Below, in pieces: positions 10,860 to 22,440 of a DNA stretch of 64,000 bases. The translations under genes and the position numbers were made by a program. The DNA comes from Ceratodon purpureus (Eukaryota > Streptophyta > Bryopsida > Pseudoditrichales > Ditrichaceae): NCBI GenBank assembly GCA_014871385.1, contig CM026421.1, positions 21,814,865 to 21,878,864 on the forward strand, in the 5' to 3' direction. The notes under the pieces were generated by a model that was not told the DNA's origin, ran no database searches, and was given only the letters and a program-made list of their open reading frames with translations. Position 1 is the stretch's first letter. Each line of letters starts with the position of its first letter.

Positions 10860-12320
10860 AGAGGGAAATTATGATTGTGGGCTGTTAAAATTGGTACACG
10901 TTCATTAGTGAATAAACTTGAGTGATTGAGTGACACCACATGCAAGAGTGAGAATTATGATTACTGGTTATAAAATTTAGTACACATTAATTAGCCAACA
11001 AACTTGAGTCATTGAGTGACACCACATGAAAGATTGGAAATTATTATTAGAGGTTGTAAAAATTGGTAAATGATCATTATCTTGTAAACTTGGATTATTA
11101 GTGACACCATGTGCAAGAGCAAAAATTATGATTATCGGCTGTAAATCTTTGTACTCATCTATTAGCCAACAAACTTGAGTCATTTTTGATAGCTGATGCA
11201 AGAGTGGGAATTATTTTTTATATTTTTTTGAAGGCAATTGAACGATTTTCATTGCAGAAAGAAACGTACAACCCTCATTGGATTTTTATCCAGGGCAGAA
11301 AGTAACTAGAATTTTTGAGAGAGAAAGAAAACTAGTTAGAGCAAGTTGGGGATAACTCCACCTGGTGGGATTAGTGTCCATATAACAGTAAGATCTATCC
11401 GACATCCCAAAATGTTTCTAATCAACCACCTAGATTCAAAAGCTTTCAATAAGCCTTGGATAACTTCTTCAGCTTGCTTTTGTCCTTGAAATGGCTTTGA
11501 GGGTCTTCTTCCAAGTTATACGCCCATAGTCAAGAAGAGAGCCCCAGATAAACTGTCTAATTTGTTGGGTAGGCCAACACTCATTCTCAAAGATTTTACT
11601 ATTCCTACTTCTCCATGTACACTAGAGAGCTATCCCCTAAGTAAAGACCAGATTTTAACTAGACTTTGTTTCCTATGTCTAATAGTTTCACTAAGCACAC
11701 ATTGTCTGAACTTTTGTGGGGGTGACAAGTTGTATCTACCTCTCTGCAAAATATGCATGAGATCGAAGCAGTAGTTCTATACCTCTTTTTCATTTTTACA
11801 GTCATAAAAACAATGTGTGTAGGATTCCACTGGCCTGTTGGGACAAATCATGCAAGATTGATCTATGGCAGAGTTGAATTTACCTCTCCACGAATTTGTT
11901 GTAATTTGTTGCCACTGCTAAGAGGGGGAATTATGATTATGAGCTATAAGAGTTGTTACACATCCATTAACCAACAAACTCAAATCATTTAGTGACACCA
12001 CATGCAATAGTGGAAATTATGACTATTGGCTATAAATCTTGTTACACATGGTTAGCCAGCAAACCTCAAGTCATTGAGTGACACTACATGCAAGACTAAG
12101 AATTATGATTACGAGCTATAAAACATAGTACGCATCTATTAGCCAGTAAACTTGAGTCATTAGTAACACCACATGCAAGAGTAGAAATTATAGGTGGAAA
12201 TTATGATTACTGGCTCTAAATCTTGGTACACATCCATTGGCGAGCAAACTCAAGTCATTCAGTGACACTACATGCAAGAGTGAAAATTATGATTAAAGGC
12301 CATAAATTTTGGTACAAACT
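10860..12320 (+). repeat. ~85-bp minisatellite, 8-9 units, split by a LINE insertion
   Basis: Diverged head-to-tail units of about 85-86 bp share the core GAGTCATTGAGTGACACCAC followed by ATGCAAGAGTGGGAATTATG and TAGCCAACAAACT. The TGACACC core recurs at 10931, 11017, 11102, 11187, 11993, 12079, 12164 (TAACACC) and 12263. The gap between 11187 and 11993 is an inserted retroelement fragment. No unit is coding. Confidence 0.8.
11215..11920 (-). mobile_element. 5'-truncated LINE fragment with zf-RVT-like C-terminus
   Basis: This segment interrupts the minisatellite. Read on the minus strand it encodes, with several stops, a non-LTR retrotransposon tail: the zinc motif C-x2-C...H-x4-C in SCMICPNRPVESYTHCFYDC (near 11800-11880), then tryptophan-rich plant zf-RVT-type sequence, including WPTQQIRQFIWGSLLDYG in one frame. 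On the plus strand it starts with a T-rich run (11215-11228), i.e. the poly(A) tail of a minus-strand copy. It is flanked by AGAGTGGGAATTAT (11201-11214) and AGAGGGGGAATTAT (11921-11934), a 14-bp target duplication with one mismatch. It is defective and 5'-truncated. Confidence 0.7.
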
Positions 12321-14136
12321 GGAAGAGACAATGGTGCTAATGAAAATATGAAAAAATGATTTTATTATTGCTAGAAAACTTGTGGTAGTAAGAAGTTTGA
12401 TACATGGTGGTATTTGAATGGAATTAAGTTGATTTTGCACAAAATAACTTATATATATATATGAAGTATATACAATGTGCGTGATAATGAAGTTAGATTT
12501 GTGTAGCTTCAAAACATTTGCACTTGAAGGTGTATCAAATTAAGCGTCATACTTTTATTTGAAACTATATAAGTGGTTAATGTTCCAACAATAAACATCA
12601 TATGCCGTTGAGAATGTATTGGTGAAGGTATATGACTAAAAATATATGGTTGAACACATATGGATTTTTTGAAGCGAGTGTGTGAAATGAGGAAAAATAA
12701 ATAAAAAATCCCTAATTAAAAAAAAACTCTGATAAAAATTTCTTTAGCCATATAATAAGTATTAAAAATAGCATGTTTGAAACATCTAAAAAAATCTGAA
12801 GCACAAACAAAACGAGTCCACCCACACTAGCATCTCATATAGAAGACGACTTCAAACTCATGAAAGTAAAGACTCTAAACTTTTTGATAAGCAAAGCGCT
12901 AAATCCAAAACTTAGGATACCACCACAAGTGACATTGCCCTTGATAGAGAGTCAATATATTATCATCCGCTCCAAGAGACTTCTTTTATACCCGTCAGGA
13001 CTAAGACACTTGGAAAGGTAACAGTATGACCAAAATAAAAACAATAATCCAAATTTAAACAAAACAATACATCACAAAATACTACATATACAAAAACAAG
13101 CACCATCCAATATACCAAATAAAATATGAGAGAAAAAACACTTAATGTATACTCTAATCCATCAAATTAAAAAAGCCGAAACATCAAAATCAAACCAATC
13201 AAAAGCTAAGTAATCAAACCACAATTAATTACAATAGCTACACTTAATGACTCTATAAGCTATAAAATAGCTACATGTCCAAAGCTCATATACCGTGGAA
13301 AAAGCTAATATCCAAAATATTGATGCATACATGCAACAAAAAACTAAAGCATTGGCACTTGAGAGACTCTAGCAAAACCCCAATGTCTAGCAAAGTCTAA
13401 AGTAGCCTACATAAATCTAAAAGTATTGGAATGTTGCTCCATTATGCAAATGCTAAAGACTCATTTGACAAAACAACCACTGTAGAATCAAACATCTACT
13501 TCTCCATCCACAAGTACTTTATGAAATAAACATACAAAAGTATGAGCACAATTGTCCATAATTCTTCAAATTGCTCTTCTAAAGCCTCAAATTCCCACAA
13601 GGTATTCAACCCAGGAGTAAACAAACCACCATTTTTTGACAAAGCCCCTCATTCAAAATCCTTAAAGCATCATCCCAAATCCTTAAAGCACCATCCAAAA
13701 ACACATACATGACATATTAGTCAAATATAGAAAGCTAAAGGAACACACTTGAAAGATCTACTTACAAACTAAAATCCTAACTACAAAACAAATCACTTAC
13801 AAAAAATAATAAAAAACATACAGGTGGAAGTATTAATACAAACACATACCTTACTTTCGTGCACCTATGTCGTTCATGAAGAGAAGTTTATGGAATTGAA
13901 GCACTAGACATCACAATAACCTCACATAATTTATCTCATCAATTATGATCTTTATAAGTAATGTGCTTGCATTGACAATCTACAATACAAAAAAAATAAA
14001 AATAAAATGTGTCAAACAAATCAAGAAAATGCAAACATGATTAGTTATGTAAAACATTACAAAAAACATTTATTCAATACAAATAGCAAAATAAAACATA
14101 ATTGACTTTGAATACGGGTAGCACTACTTGTCAAGC
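12321..14136. other. AT-rich spacer without a gene
   Basis: No ORF of note lies here. From about 13020 to 14100 the plus strand is rich in A and C and poor in G, a strand asymmetry of unknown cause. Confidence 0.5.
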
Positions 14137-15321
14137 ACTAAGGTGGAGGCACCTATAACCGACCAGTTAACCCCTAAGTGCCCAAGCATGTTTTGGGTCT
14201 CAAAACCTCCAAAACAGTGATTTTTGACGACCTTGTAGAAACGACAATTTGAACCAAACAATTTTTTTTTTTTAGACATCCAACCGTAAGATCTTGTACT
14301 AAACCTTCTTTAGAAGTATTGATAAAATTTTCAGCCGTTGGATGTTTACCATCTTAGAGATTATAATATTCAAAGTTGCAGCAAAACTTTTTTTGGGCAT
14401 TGGCTGAATGACATAGTCAAAATGGTGCAAAGGGGGAGTTGAAGATTGTTACCCAAAACATTTTGCCCATATTTTTGCCATCTAGGTAATCAAGTTGAGT
14501 ACCTCCATGGAAAATTTGAGAGACTCATTCCCTTTTTTGGCTCTCATAAAAATTGTTTTCTAGATGCAGGTCTGAAAACGTTGATATAGTAAAACATGCA
14601 TGACGTCACGTATATTTGGTTTTAGAAAAAATTGAACGGTGGTTAGGTGCCTTTATATGTTTTTGAATTTTTGGGCAAAATTATTTTTGAAAAATTCCAA
14701 AATCTCAAATTTTGACGAATTTTGAAAGAAGTAATTCAAAAATTACTGAAAATATTGAAGTTTGTCTTTGTATTTTTTAGAGGCTGCCCTTGTAAAATTG
14801 GTATATTTTGACTTGGGTCTCTTTGGAATTTGAGTGGTGGTTTGGTTATGAACATATTTCAAGAATTGTTTTTTAAAAAAGGCCTAATTTTAAGCTGCCC
14901 GTTTTAGACTTTAAGCTGCCCGTTTTAGACTTTAAGCTGCCCGTTTTGGACTTGAAATCTTAAAAGAGGAATTTGGCTTTGCAAATTTTACCACATACAC
15001 TTTGCAGTACAAGGAGGATCCAGTAAAACATTTAGGCAAAAATATCAATTTTAACCCTTTTATCTAGACTGACCGAAACAACAAGAAGTTGTTTTGGCTT
15101 TCCTGGGCACTAAGATTGGAGGTGTATAAGTTGAGGGAGATTTTTCCTTGAAGGGGAAATAGGTTTAAGGAGGAATGTAACTTTAAATGTCATGTTTACT
15201 TCAATATTTAATTTACTATGAATTTTGAAAGACATTTTTTTTGTAATACATATAACCGATATGTAAGCCCACCTAAAACCGACCACCATGACACCAAAAC
15301 TTGATCACTGTGCTACTACCA
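14137..15321 (+). repeat. long copy of an inverted repeat family (copy a)
   Basis: It starts CACTAAGGTGGAGGCACCTA and continues TAACCGACCAGTTAA, a motif found inverted at 18100-18137 and, more diverged, at 17714-17750. The 3' part (15107-15321) matches 17874-18093 in inverted orientation at roughly 90% identity. About 920 bp (about 14180-15106) is absent from the other copy and is bounded by AGTGCCCA and TGGGCACT, so it may itself be an insertion. A CACTA-type origin is possible from the CACT start, but no 3-bp target duplication was found. Confidence 0.5.
14892..14954 (+). repeat. 21-bp tandem repeat, three copies
   Basis: Three consecutive units of AAGCTGCCCGTTTTAGACTT plus T; only the last copy has changes. 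It lies inside the longer repeat copy. Confidence 0.8.
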
Positions 15322-16104
15322 AGCCAAACTTACTTGTCAAGCCACAAATGTTTTCCTATCAAAGCTCACCAACAAAAAATTATACAACCACTCAACCCAA
15401 CTTGTGAGTTGAAACTTGAAACCCAATTTTTTGAACATGAACAGACTCTGGGGCATCTCCCCCTTCCTTGCCAGTACTTTTATTTTTATATTATTTATAT
15501 GTATTTTTAATTATTATTTTTGGTATTAGAAACATGAAGACGTTTTTTGCAAGGCAAAATTACACTAGAAAAAATTGCACACTGAAGTACAAGCAATTTC
15601 TTACAGGTGAATGGAATTTTTATTCCAATTGATTTTTGTTCATGCCGAAAACCAAATAACCATGGTAGTTTTGTTTTGTACAGAGGAGTACTTGCAAATT
15701 TTCTTTGGTTGTATTATGGTCATAAAGAGGAAGGACCCCAGGGCCCAAACCTATTGACAGCAAAATGAAGATCTAGGTTTCTCATTCTAACCATGAATAA
15801 GAAAGATAAGTTGCACAATGCACATGCCATCTAAGGGCAATGTTGTAAGCAACTCGTGACTTGGAAAGGAGTCCTTGCAAATCGCTTAGATTTGATCCTC
15901 AAATATTGTCCATGTACCCGTTCTGTCTCCGCTCATTATTATCACAGTTCATTTGAACTCATTACAATGGCTCTTCACGAGCGTACTTTCATTTCAAGGC
16001 AGCCTTGCAACATCCTTAGGGGTTCCAACTTCTCAGTGACTGCCACCTTAATCACTTCTCCTTATTGGCAAATTGCCAATGAAGCCATTTTTGCAGTGAA
16101 GATC
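15322..16104. other. spacer between repeat copies, no gene
   Basis: No coding family was recognised. The plus ORF at 15856-16110 is short and ends at the MITE border; no homology was seen. Confidence 0.45.
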
Positions 16105-16108
16105 AAAT

Positions 16109-16485
16109 AAGGTAATGCTGTCAAAAACCGTCCGAATTTCAGGTTTGCTCATTTGGAATAGTGGTGGAATTTTTTAATAATTTTTGGATGAAGTGCAAAG
16201 CTAGTGCAAAGCCATCCCAAAAAAAAAATCATTTTTTGAGTAAGTCTACAATTTCCTATGAATTTTTGAATGTTCAGCCCTAGGTGCTCCACTAACCGTC
16301 CCTAGAGTCATGATTAATATGACCACTTGGATTCTGAGAATAGGACGTTTCTGCACCAATCACAAGCACTCAATTTCTGCAGCCATAGACGGAATTAGAA
16401 TGATTTTGCACAGTTTCAGGAACAGCCTACAGTAAAGCCTATGGGACGGTTTTTGGGACGGGACGGTTTTTGACAGCATTACCTT
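16109..16485. mobile_element. 377-bp MITE with 25-bp perfect inverted ends
   Basis: The left end AAGGTAATGCTGTCAAAAAC plus CGTCC (16109-16133) is the exact reverse complement of 16461-16485. AAAT stands directly outside both ends (16105-16108 and 16486-16489), a possible 4-bp target duplication. There is no coding capacity. The superfamily is not clear: a 4-bp duplication fits none of the usual classes well, and the ends could be redrawn to give TAA/TTA flanks as in Harbinger-like MITEs. Confidence 0.65.
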
Positions 16486-16489
16486 AAAT

Positions 16490-17713
16490 TTTTGGACCCA
16501 CCCTTCCAGAGTAGACACACTTCATTCTCGTTGAATGAAATTATAGCATCACAAAGAATACCATGTTAGTTTTTTTAAACCAGATTTTAGATGAAATACT
16601 GTTCATAAATAATTCCCCAAAATAGAATAAATGAAATAAAAGTAAAATTATGAAGACAAAAAACGAAAATAGAATAAATTGTTATTTGTATTATTTGGTT
16701 ATATCTTAGCCATTTGAGGTTATTTGTAGTGATTTTTTTGCCTCAAAAAAAAAATCAAGAAAATCAATTTTTGAGGGACGAACCTTTTTTTTCCAAAAAA
16801 TAGATATTCATTTAGCAAAGAACAAACCTGCTATGGTGTTACGGTAGATGTATCTTATATTTTCAATAAATGATGCAAGGAAAGAGGTCCAAAATATTGT
16901 TTATACACTTATGTTTTTCTACAATTCCAAATTTTCATTGGGTTAACACCAACTCAAGCATTCCATACAGGGATTGTTGCTTATTCTTCCTATAGGAAAA
17001 AAAATAAAAAATTGATTTTGATTTAATTTTATTTCATTGAAGTTGTATAATATAATTTGGATGAAAATATGTTTTAAAAGGAGGGTACATAGAAGGATTG
17101 ATGAAGAATTTTATAACAACAACATACAGGCAAAAAGAGATAACTTTTCGTCATACATTTCCTTTGAAACATTCTTGATCTTTACATCTAATTACAAGTT
17201 CTACTCTCCTACAGACAATAATATTTTTATATAGAAGAAAAATATCAACCAGTGACATGAAAACCTTCAATTACAACTTGTGTGAAAATATACTTTTTCC
17301 CTTGTTGTTATGAAGCCAAAGATGTCAATGTAATGCAAAATTTAAAGACAATATTCTATATATTTGAAAACTTCCCCACAAAATCAATCCTCAAGTCACT
17401 CAAATTTATATGTAAAATCAACTAAATTTATAAATAAAAATAATGAATTTTCAAAGCGTGGTTTACTTTCTCCAATGTCTAGTGCAAGAAAAAAATTAAA
17501 CTCCTATGAAGCTCTTGCAATTCCCTACATCCATAAAAATTGCAAAAAACAGCATTCAAAATTGACATCATAAGAACCTCCCCAAGATCTCAAAAAGCCC
17601 ATTCTAAGTCAATTTTGCTTTAAGGGGTTAAGGTTTTCATTCCATGTGAATAAGAAGATTTTTTTTTTGAAGATAATGATGTGGTGTGCTAAAGTTGGCC
17701 TGAGAGTATCAAT
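16490..17713. other. AT-rich spacer without a gene
   Basis: Only short ORFs of AT-rich composition lie here (17037-17234, 17364-17573). None resembles a known family. Confidence 0.45.
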
Positions 17714-18137
17714 AAGGTCCACTCTAAGGTCGAGGCACCTATAGCCAACTAGGTACCTATAAATGATCAGTAGACTTCTCCATTTCCGACTAGTTTTCAA
17801 ATTCAAAATCTTAGAAAATCTAGAAGAAAGTATCAAACATGATTGGTAAAAGGGGGAATTATATAGGAATATTCTGGTAGTAGCACACTGATCAAGTTTT
17901 GGTGTCATGGTGGTCGGTTTTAGGTGGGCCTATATATTGGTTATATGTATTACAAAAAAAAAAAATGTTTTTCAAAATTCATAGTAAATTAGATAGTGAA
18001 GTAAACATAAGATTTAAAGTTGCATTTCTTCTTAAACCTATTTCCCCTTCAAGGAAAAATCTCCCTCAACTTATACTCCTCCAATCTCAGTGGCAAATCT
18101 CTTAACTGGTCGGATATAGGTGTCTCAACTTTAGAAT
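17714..18137 (-). mobile_element. short inverted copy (copy b) with inverted ends
   Basis: The plus strand starts CACTCTAAGGTCGAGGCACC and ends with the reverse complement of CATTCTAAAGTTGAGACACC, so the ends are related inverted repeats. The body 17874-18093 is inverted relative to 15107-15321. At about 424 bp it looks like a small nonautonomous DNA element. No clear target duplication was found. Confidence 0.45.
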
Positions 18138-18698
18138 GATGAGCGCAACAAATTACAAGGGAACTTGGTCCTTAACCCCTAAAAAGATATGCATATGGAG
18201 TCTGTTCAGTGGTTTACACATGTATTTATGCATTGAAGATTGAAAAATGATGTAGTGGTGTTGAATTTTTTTGTGGAAGACAATGTCAGTACTATAAATG
18301 ATATGTATTTTTTCCAAATTTTTTGGAGTAATTTAGAGCAACTCTACCACCCCCTGTATATGCTGCAAATACGTATAAATGGGCACAAAAGACTCCATAG
18401 AACACACATTGTTTTTCTTTGGAAGGTTTAACCCTGAGGACGTATTAGGGGTTAAAGCTGCGGGGTTGGTGAATGCCACAACACTCGATGTGCTCATTAC
18501 TTGCAGCACCTATCTTGACTTGGATATGTCAGTCAATGTCAACTCTTTGGGTAACTGTGAGTACCACAAGTACTGTACACGGTCTACCACGGTGACATGA
18601 GCCTAGTCGCAGTGAGCTCCATCTCATCATCATCTAGCACATGAGAATTTTTAACACACTTTCTCCTCCTTACCAAATAAGCTTCTACCGTAACCATC
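18138..18698. other. spacer, no recognised gene
   Basis: Short plus-strand ORFs at 18240-18431 and 18379-18600 overlap in different frames and have no recognisable motif. Confidence 0.45.
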
Positions 18699-18707
18699 CT
18701 TTTCTGT

Positions 18708-19819
18708 GAGGACAGCGTTTCGGAGTGCGTCACTCCGAGTGCACATAGCCCTGTCCACTGACAGAATCAAAATCTGAGAAGTCACTGGTCATGTGGGAGA
18801 AGGGGATGAAAACAAAAATTCATGCTGGCTTCAATGAAATATACAGTTCGAAATTGTGACTGTAACCGTTCCTTTGAGGGAAAATTCAGGAAAATAAATA
18901 AATTAATTAATTAAATTAAATTTTATAAATAAAAAATATATTTCACATAAGAAATATCTAAGTAATACTAGGCTTTTCAAATCCATGGAGCGGAGCGAGA
19001 AGGCTTTGAATAAGAGCAACGGGTCCGGTAGGACCCGTTGCCCGTTAAGTAATTTTAGGATTCACATAAAACAACAATAGGGGGATAGCAAGGGTTGATT
19101 TCATTGAATTTTGGGTTTTATAGCCCTTATTTTATCATGCAAATAATACTAAAAATAAATTAATCTCAAACTTATCAAAATCAAAAAATTAGGATGCAAA
19201 AATATAAAGCCTTTCAAACCCATCGAGCGGAGCGAGAAGGGTTTGAATAAGGGCAACGGGTCCTACCCGGACCCGTTGCCTGTTAAGTAATTTTAGGGTT
19301 CACTCAAAACAACGATAGCCGGATAGCTAGGGTTGATCTCATTGAATTTTGGGTTTTGTAGCCCCTATTTTATCATCCAAATAATATTAAAAATATGTAA
19401 AACTCAAAATGATCAAAATCAAAGAATAAGGATGCAAAAAGCCATTTACAGAAAATCATTTATCATTAAGTAATCACTTGACCCAATCAATCAAATTAAT
19501 TTTTCATTTTTAGAAAATCACGAATGTAATAGTTAAATTTCTAAACTTAAATTTTTAAATATTTTCATTATAAAATTGATCATCAAATTATTTTATTAAA
19601 TTATTCAGTATATAAAAATAAAAAATAAAAAAATAAAAAAGCAGTGAGTTCTATGGTTCTAGCTTTACTGTGGCAGATGGGATCAAATTTTCATCTCTGA
19701 CGCAGTTTTCGTCACTGCAAATCTGTTAAATGCAGTAACTGGGTGGCCTAAATTCTGGCTGATAAGGCCTACACATGGACCCACGCACCCTAAGCGACGC
19801 ACTCCGAAAAGACAGCCTC
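18708..19819. mobile_element. MULE-like nonautonomous element, 1.1 kb
   Basis: The element begins GAGGACAGCGTTTCGGAGTG and its other end, reversed, begins GAGGCTGTCTTTTCGGAGTG; the first 24 bases match at 19 positions. The 9-bp sequence CTTTTCTGT flanks it exactly on both sides (18699-18707 and 19820-19828), the duplication length typical of Mutator-like elements. It has no transposase. Its centre is a 238-bp tandem duplication. Confidence 0.75.
18970..19445 (+). repeat. 238-bp tandem duplication with conserved hairpins
   Basis: Two units (18970-19207 and 19208-19445) share GGAGCGGAGCGAGAAGG and a strong hairpin. In unit 2 the arms GGCAACGGGTCC and GGACCCGTTGCC (19252-19263, 19269-19280) enclose a 5-base loop. 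In unit 1 GCAACGGGTCC and GGACCCGTTGC (19016-19041) enclose a different 4-base loop. A second weaker stem (TTCAAACCC/GGGTTTGAA) precedes it in unit 2. It lies within the MULE-like element. Confidence 0.75.
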
Positions 19820-19828
19820 CTTTTCTGT

Positions 19829-22297
19829 ACACCACACTTTGTTGCTGCTACTGAATTTCTTATGAACCATTCTAGTGACATGTTTGTTAGAAGGGGTGGG
19901 CTAGTTTTTATGGCTGTTTGATCATTACCACTTTAAAGTACTGGCCACTAAGTGACATTCATATTTGCTTGTGTTTGTGATGAAGAACTTGACTCCTCGT
20001 ACATTTCTGCAGCCGCGTGGTGATGTCCATTGCTGTAGCTTTCATCCGTAGCTCTTTTGTTGGACATGTTGCGGGGAAATGGTCGTGAATCTGTGGGTAT
20101 ATGTGCACCAAGATTAAGGCTTACTTACCTTGATTCAAGCTGAATTCTAACAAGTTGCACATGCTTCATGCCAGCTGTTGGCCTTGCATGGAAAGGAAAA
20201 ATTTACTTAGATGATTTGAGGTACGACAGTGAAACATGCGGTGACATGCAATACACGCTTGAGATATAACACTGTACACCTTACCACATACAGTCCTAGA
20301 TGTAAAATATCATTCTTTGAACAAGATTTGAACGCAAACATTGGGTAGTGAAATTTCGATTAATCTCTCTACCACCAAATGTAAATTATTAAATTCATTG
20401 TGCTATACAATTGTAGCTAGGTGGTGAATTTGCACAAAGGTTGTGATGCTATATATAACAATTGAGGATACAATAGTAGTGAACTCCTTTACAATAACAT
20501 TATATAAAGGTCTTCAATCTTATTCAACCCAAACTTCCTTCGAAAGGCTACTAAATTATTTTTGTTTAACTACACATAAGAAGACAATTTTTTGAACTAC
20601 ATAGGGTTTATTTTTCTCTACAACCCTTAGCATGCTCTATTTCTTAACCATGTGACAATCATTTTCATTGAACCTAAACTTGTCCAAAATAAACCAAATT
20701 TCAATTAGTTATAACTTTCTTATAATAATGAATCCATTGTTGATTTTTTTCACATATTCTTTGTTAGTATTTACAACTTAGACTATTTTTTTTCAATTTT
20801 TTTTATGTTTTCATGTATTCAGCCTATGGATTTCAACTTGAACTTCGTCTTCAGGCCTTTACAAAACAACTAAATAAATATTTTAGTTTGTATATTTTAA
20901 TGTCTTTTTAATCCAAGGCTTTGGGATTTTGCCCTCTTTTGGGTTAAAATTGCGATGTTGACCTTAAACCTGTCATAGTGTAAAGCAGTCCTTGTGAATG
21001 TCATATGATTATCCAATGTGGTTTGAATAGTGGGTTTGAGGATACATCACTAATAGACAAATTTTAGATCTTGAATGGAGGAGTCTTTCTGAGGCCCCAT
21101 ATGCAAATGCAGCATCCATGTTATGTGTGGATTAAAATTTCTGGATTCTTTTTTCCAGGACTAGGAATGTCTCTCTGATCTTGTGCAATATTGCCTGCAA
21201 GAGATAATATGATATAACTACATATGGAGTGTGACACACTCCTTCGTCAAGGCTACTCATGACGTGCATAGGATAACATTTGACGACTTTTTCAAGAGAG
21301 CGAAGTATCCCACGAAACTAACATGTGAACAGAAAGGATGGGAGGAGCTCTTAACATATCTTTTCCTTCTAGTGTCAGCAGATAGTATGCAATACCAGTA
21401 TACAAAACACTTCTGTTCAGTGGCTATTAATCTCTTGAAAGCAGCCTGGCCATGGGCACGGTATTGGGCTAGCTTTAATTTAGTTTTTACCCATTAAGTT
21501 GGGTCCCTGTTGGTCTAATATCAAAGTCATTGCAATGACTTGGGTGGTTTAGGGTACTGTAGCTTACTAGCAGCTTCGTCCAAAAACAATTCTAAAAATA
21601 GTAAACAAAAAAATAGAAAATTATGAAGTCAAAAAAACAAAATCAGAATAAATTATTTTTGGAAGTATTTTGTTGGTTCTAAGCCATTTAAGGTCATTTT
21701 TACTGATTTTTGGCTAAAAAGCAAAATTTGAGAAATTCAATTTCCAAGAGACAAACATCATTTTTTTCAAAATAATTAAATATTCAACTGTGCATGGACG
21801 AATATATTTATGTATTTTATCTAAGAAACTTAAAGTGTTTTCTGAGGACATCATAGTACTACCGTAGCCTACTAGCCATCAAGGTAAATCACAACAAGTA
21901 ACGTAAGTGATTCCGGATCATAGAGGACTAGCCTCTGACCACCACGATAAGGAATGCAATCTTCGGCAAGCATTGTGTGAAATACACAATGTTTTTTTAT
22001 TGAGAGAAATAAGAAAAGAGAGGAATGCAACTAAATTTACAAATTTTTGATAAAAATTAAACTAGTTATGAAATTTTAGAGGATTCTAGTATGAAATTTT
22101 GGAGGATTCTAGTATGAAAGTCACTAGACTAGCCAATTACCCACATAATCAATACTTAACCATCACTTATTATTGTGTGCAAAGTCACTTTAATTTCATT
22201 CAAATATCACCTATCATTGAACCTATTACCACCACTCAAAATCAAAAGCATTTATTCATCTTTTCATTACCACCAATGTCTCATCCTAGTTAAAGGG
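19829..22297. other. spacer without a recognised gene
   Basis: Only short, unrelated ORFs (for example 21231-21497 plus) lie here. The composition is AT-rich. No RNA gene or repeat array was recognised. Confidence 0.45.
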
Positions 22298-22440
22298 GAC
22301 AATTTTCATGAGTGCTCGTCAGACAGTGTGCGTAGGATTGCAGAGGATAGTTTTCCTGAGTGTGTGTCAAGACAATGTGCGTAGGATTGGAGAGGATAAC
22401 TTTCATGAGTGCGTGTCAGACAATGTGCGTAGGATTGCAC
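22298..22440 (+). repeat. ~60-bp tandem repeat, about 2.5 copies
   Basis: Units share GTGTCAGACAATGTGCGTAG followed by GATTG, with GAGGATA and TTTTCATGAGTG. The short ORF at 22175-22384 runs through it and is probably chance. Confidence 0.6.
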
